From positions 12,909,216-12,973,215 of the forward strand of contig NC_134433.1 of assembly GCF_030867145.1 (NCBI RefSeq): 64,000 bases of DNA. Direction: 5' to 3'. The translations under genes were made by a program, and so were the position numbers. The notes beneath the pieces were generated by a model. The model was not told the origin of the DNA, did not search any database, and saw nothing but the letters and a program-made list of their open reading frames with translations. Numbering within the stretch: the first letter of the stretch is position 1; every line of letters starts with the position of its first letter. Source of the stretch: Opisthocomus hoazin. Lineage: Eukaryota; Chordata; Aves; Opisthocomiformes; Opisthocomidae. Of the stretch, positions 63,451 to 64,000 are shown piece by piece.

Positions 63451-64000
63451 CTTAGCTGTTGCAAATTGAGTTCCAAGCATAGTTCATAGCTCCTGGCTGG
63501 GCTGCCCTGGAAGCCAGTGCGGGTTTTTGCCGGCTGCAGAGAGCGAGCAGGGCCTGGCCTAGAGCTTGTTCATGTAATCATGTAAATAGGGCATTCACAT
63601 GGATGGGGCTGGCAAGACAGTGCCTGCAAGAGGATTGTTTGCATGAGCAGAAACTTTGCATGTCAGTGAAATTTGTGGGATCAAGCTCACAGTTAAGATA
63701 GGTGTTTAACTGCTTGATGCAAGCTGTCTTACAAAAGGAAGTGACTGGATGGGAGTAAGAGAATTTGCACCCAGCTAGAGAGCTCAGGGCATCAGAACCT
63801 CAGTGTTATCATGGGTGGGTACACCATGACTTCGAGAAGTAATGCTCCCATGTCATTGCATAGATCAAATGGATTGCAGGAGGCGGTTGTTTGTGGGAGG
63901 CTGAGGAGTCAGGGAACCGCTTTCTGGATGGAATTGGTACAGGGAAGCTGGAATGTTGTGACATGGGAAGCTGCATTTGGAACCAGGCCATCGTCCTCTG

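Larger units (their letters stand above)
34316..64000 (+). other. PIGL: PIGL gene, 5' portion (exons 1-2), truncated by right window edge
   Basis: PIGL removes the acetyl group from GlcNAc-phosphatidylinositol, step two of GPI-anchor synthesis, on the cytoplasmic face of the ER. The two exons give 122 complete residues of a protein that is about 252 in human. They contain an N-terminal hydrophobic anchor and the zinc-binding HPDDE motif of the LmbE/PIG-L family, followed by the conserved GNYYNQGE segment. The downstream half, which includes the second conserved histidine motif (SGHSNH type in the human protein), was not found, so it must lie beyond the window. The head-to-head arrangement with NCOR1 matches human 17p. 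Confidence 0.95.
39221..64000 (+). other. PIGL intron 2 (at least 24.8 kb, continues beyond window)
   Basis: I looked for the expected next coding segment (DFPDDP, QWDTE and TFDAGGVSGH motifs and the C-terminal motifs) on the plus strand and did not find it. The intron holds a 30-bp tandem duplication (40,221-40,280), scattered short relics, a CT run near 52,276, a MIR-like element (about 62,340-62,570) and a GC-rich island (about 62,700-63,450). The remaining sequence is AT-rich with only chance open frames. Confidence 0.8.

Noticed and set aside
1..64000. tRNA, rRNA, snoRNA genes, CRISPR arrays, endogenous retroviral genes
   Set aside because: Reading by eye, I found no A/B-box tRNA pattern, no spaced direct-repeat array, and no gag/pol-like frame. 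A covariance-model scan would be needed to exclude small RNAs in the introns.

Overview
This is vertebrate nuclear DNA, most likely from a bird. It is AT-rich overall, has GT-AG introns and CpG-island promoters, and carries CR1-type LINE relics in a style typical of sauropsids. There are no bacterial operons, CRISPR arrays or phage genes. Most open reading frames in the window are chance or intronic; real coding sequence totals only about 1.7 kb.

Layout: positions 1 to about 32,450 hold the 5' part of NCOR1 (nuclear receptor corepressor 1) on the minus strand. I could place a GC-rich non-coding first exon (donor at 32,380), the start-codon exon (17,986-18,163) and ten further coding exons down to 151-329. 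Reading frames join across every junction and give the first 455 complete residues of a protein that is about 2,440 residues in human. The gene continues off the left edge, where codon 456 is split inside the SANT1/DAD region. Positions 34,316 to the right edge hold the 5' part of PIGL (GlcNAc-PI de-N-acetylase) on the plus strand. Exon 1 (34,316-34,583) carries the catalytic HPDDE motif and exon 2 is at 39,121-39,220. I found no further PIGL exon, so intron 2 is longer than 24.7 kb.

The two genes lie head to head, as in human 17p. Between them is a CpG-rich promoter region (about 31,720-35,000) interrupted by an AT-richer stretch (about 33,070-33,950), which suggests two neighbouring promoters rather than one shared core. 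The products act in unrelated processes: NCOR1 in HDAC3-dependent repression in the nucleus, PIGL in the second step of GPI-anchor synthesis at the ER. Only their promoter region is shared.

The observations most worth following are: a TISU-like start in NCOR1 exon 1 that opens a 21-codon upstream ORF ending 33 nt before the NCOR1 start codon once exons 1 and 2 are spliced; three perfect TGACGTCA palindromes within 119 bp just inside PIGL intron 1; a second GC/CpG-rich island with a strong hairpin near 63.2 kb deep in PIGL intron 2; and strong G-quadruplex motifs. I saw nothing that looks like a wholly new biological system.
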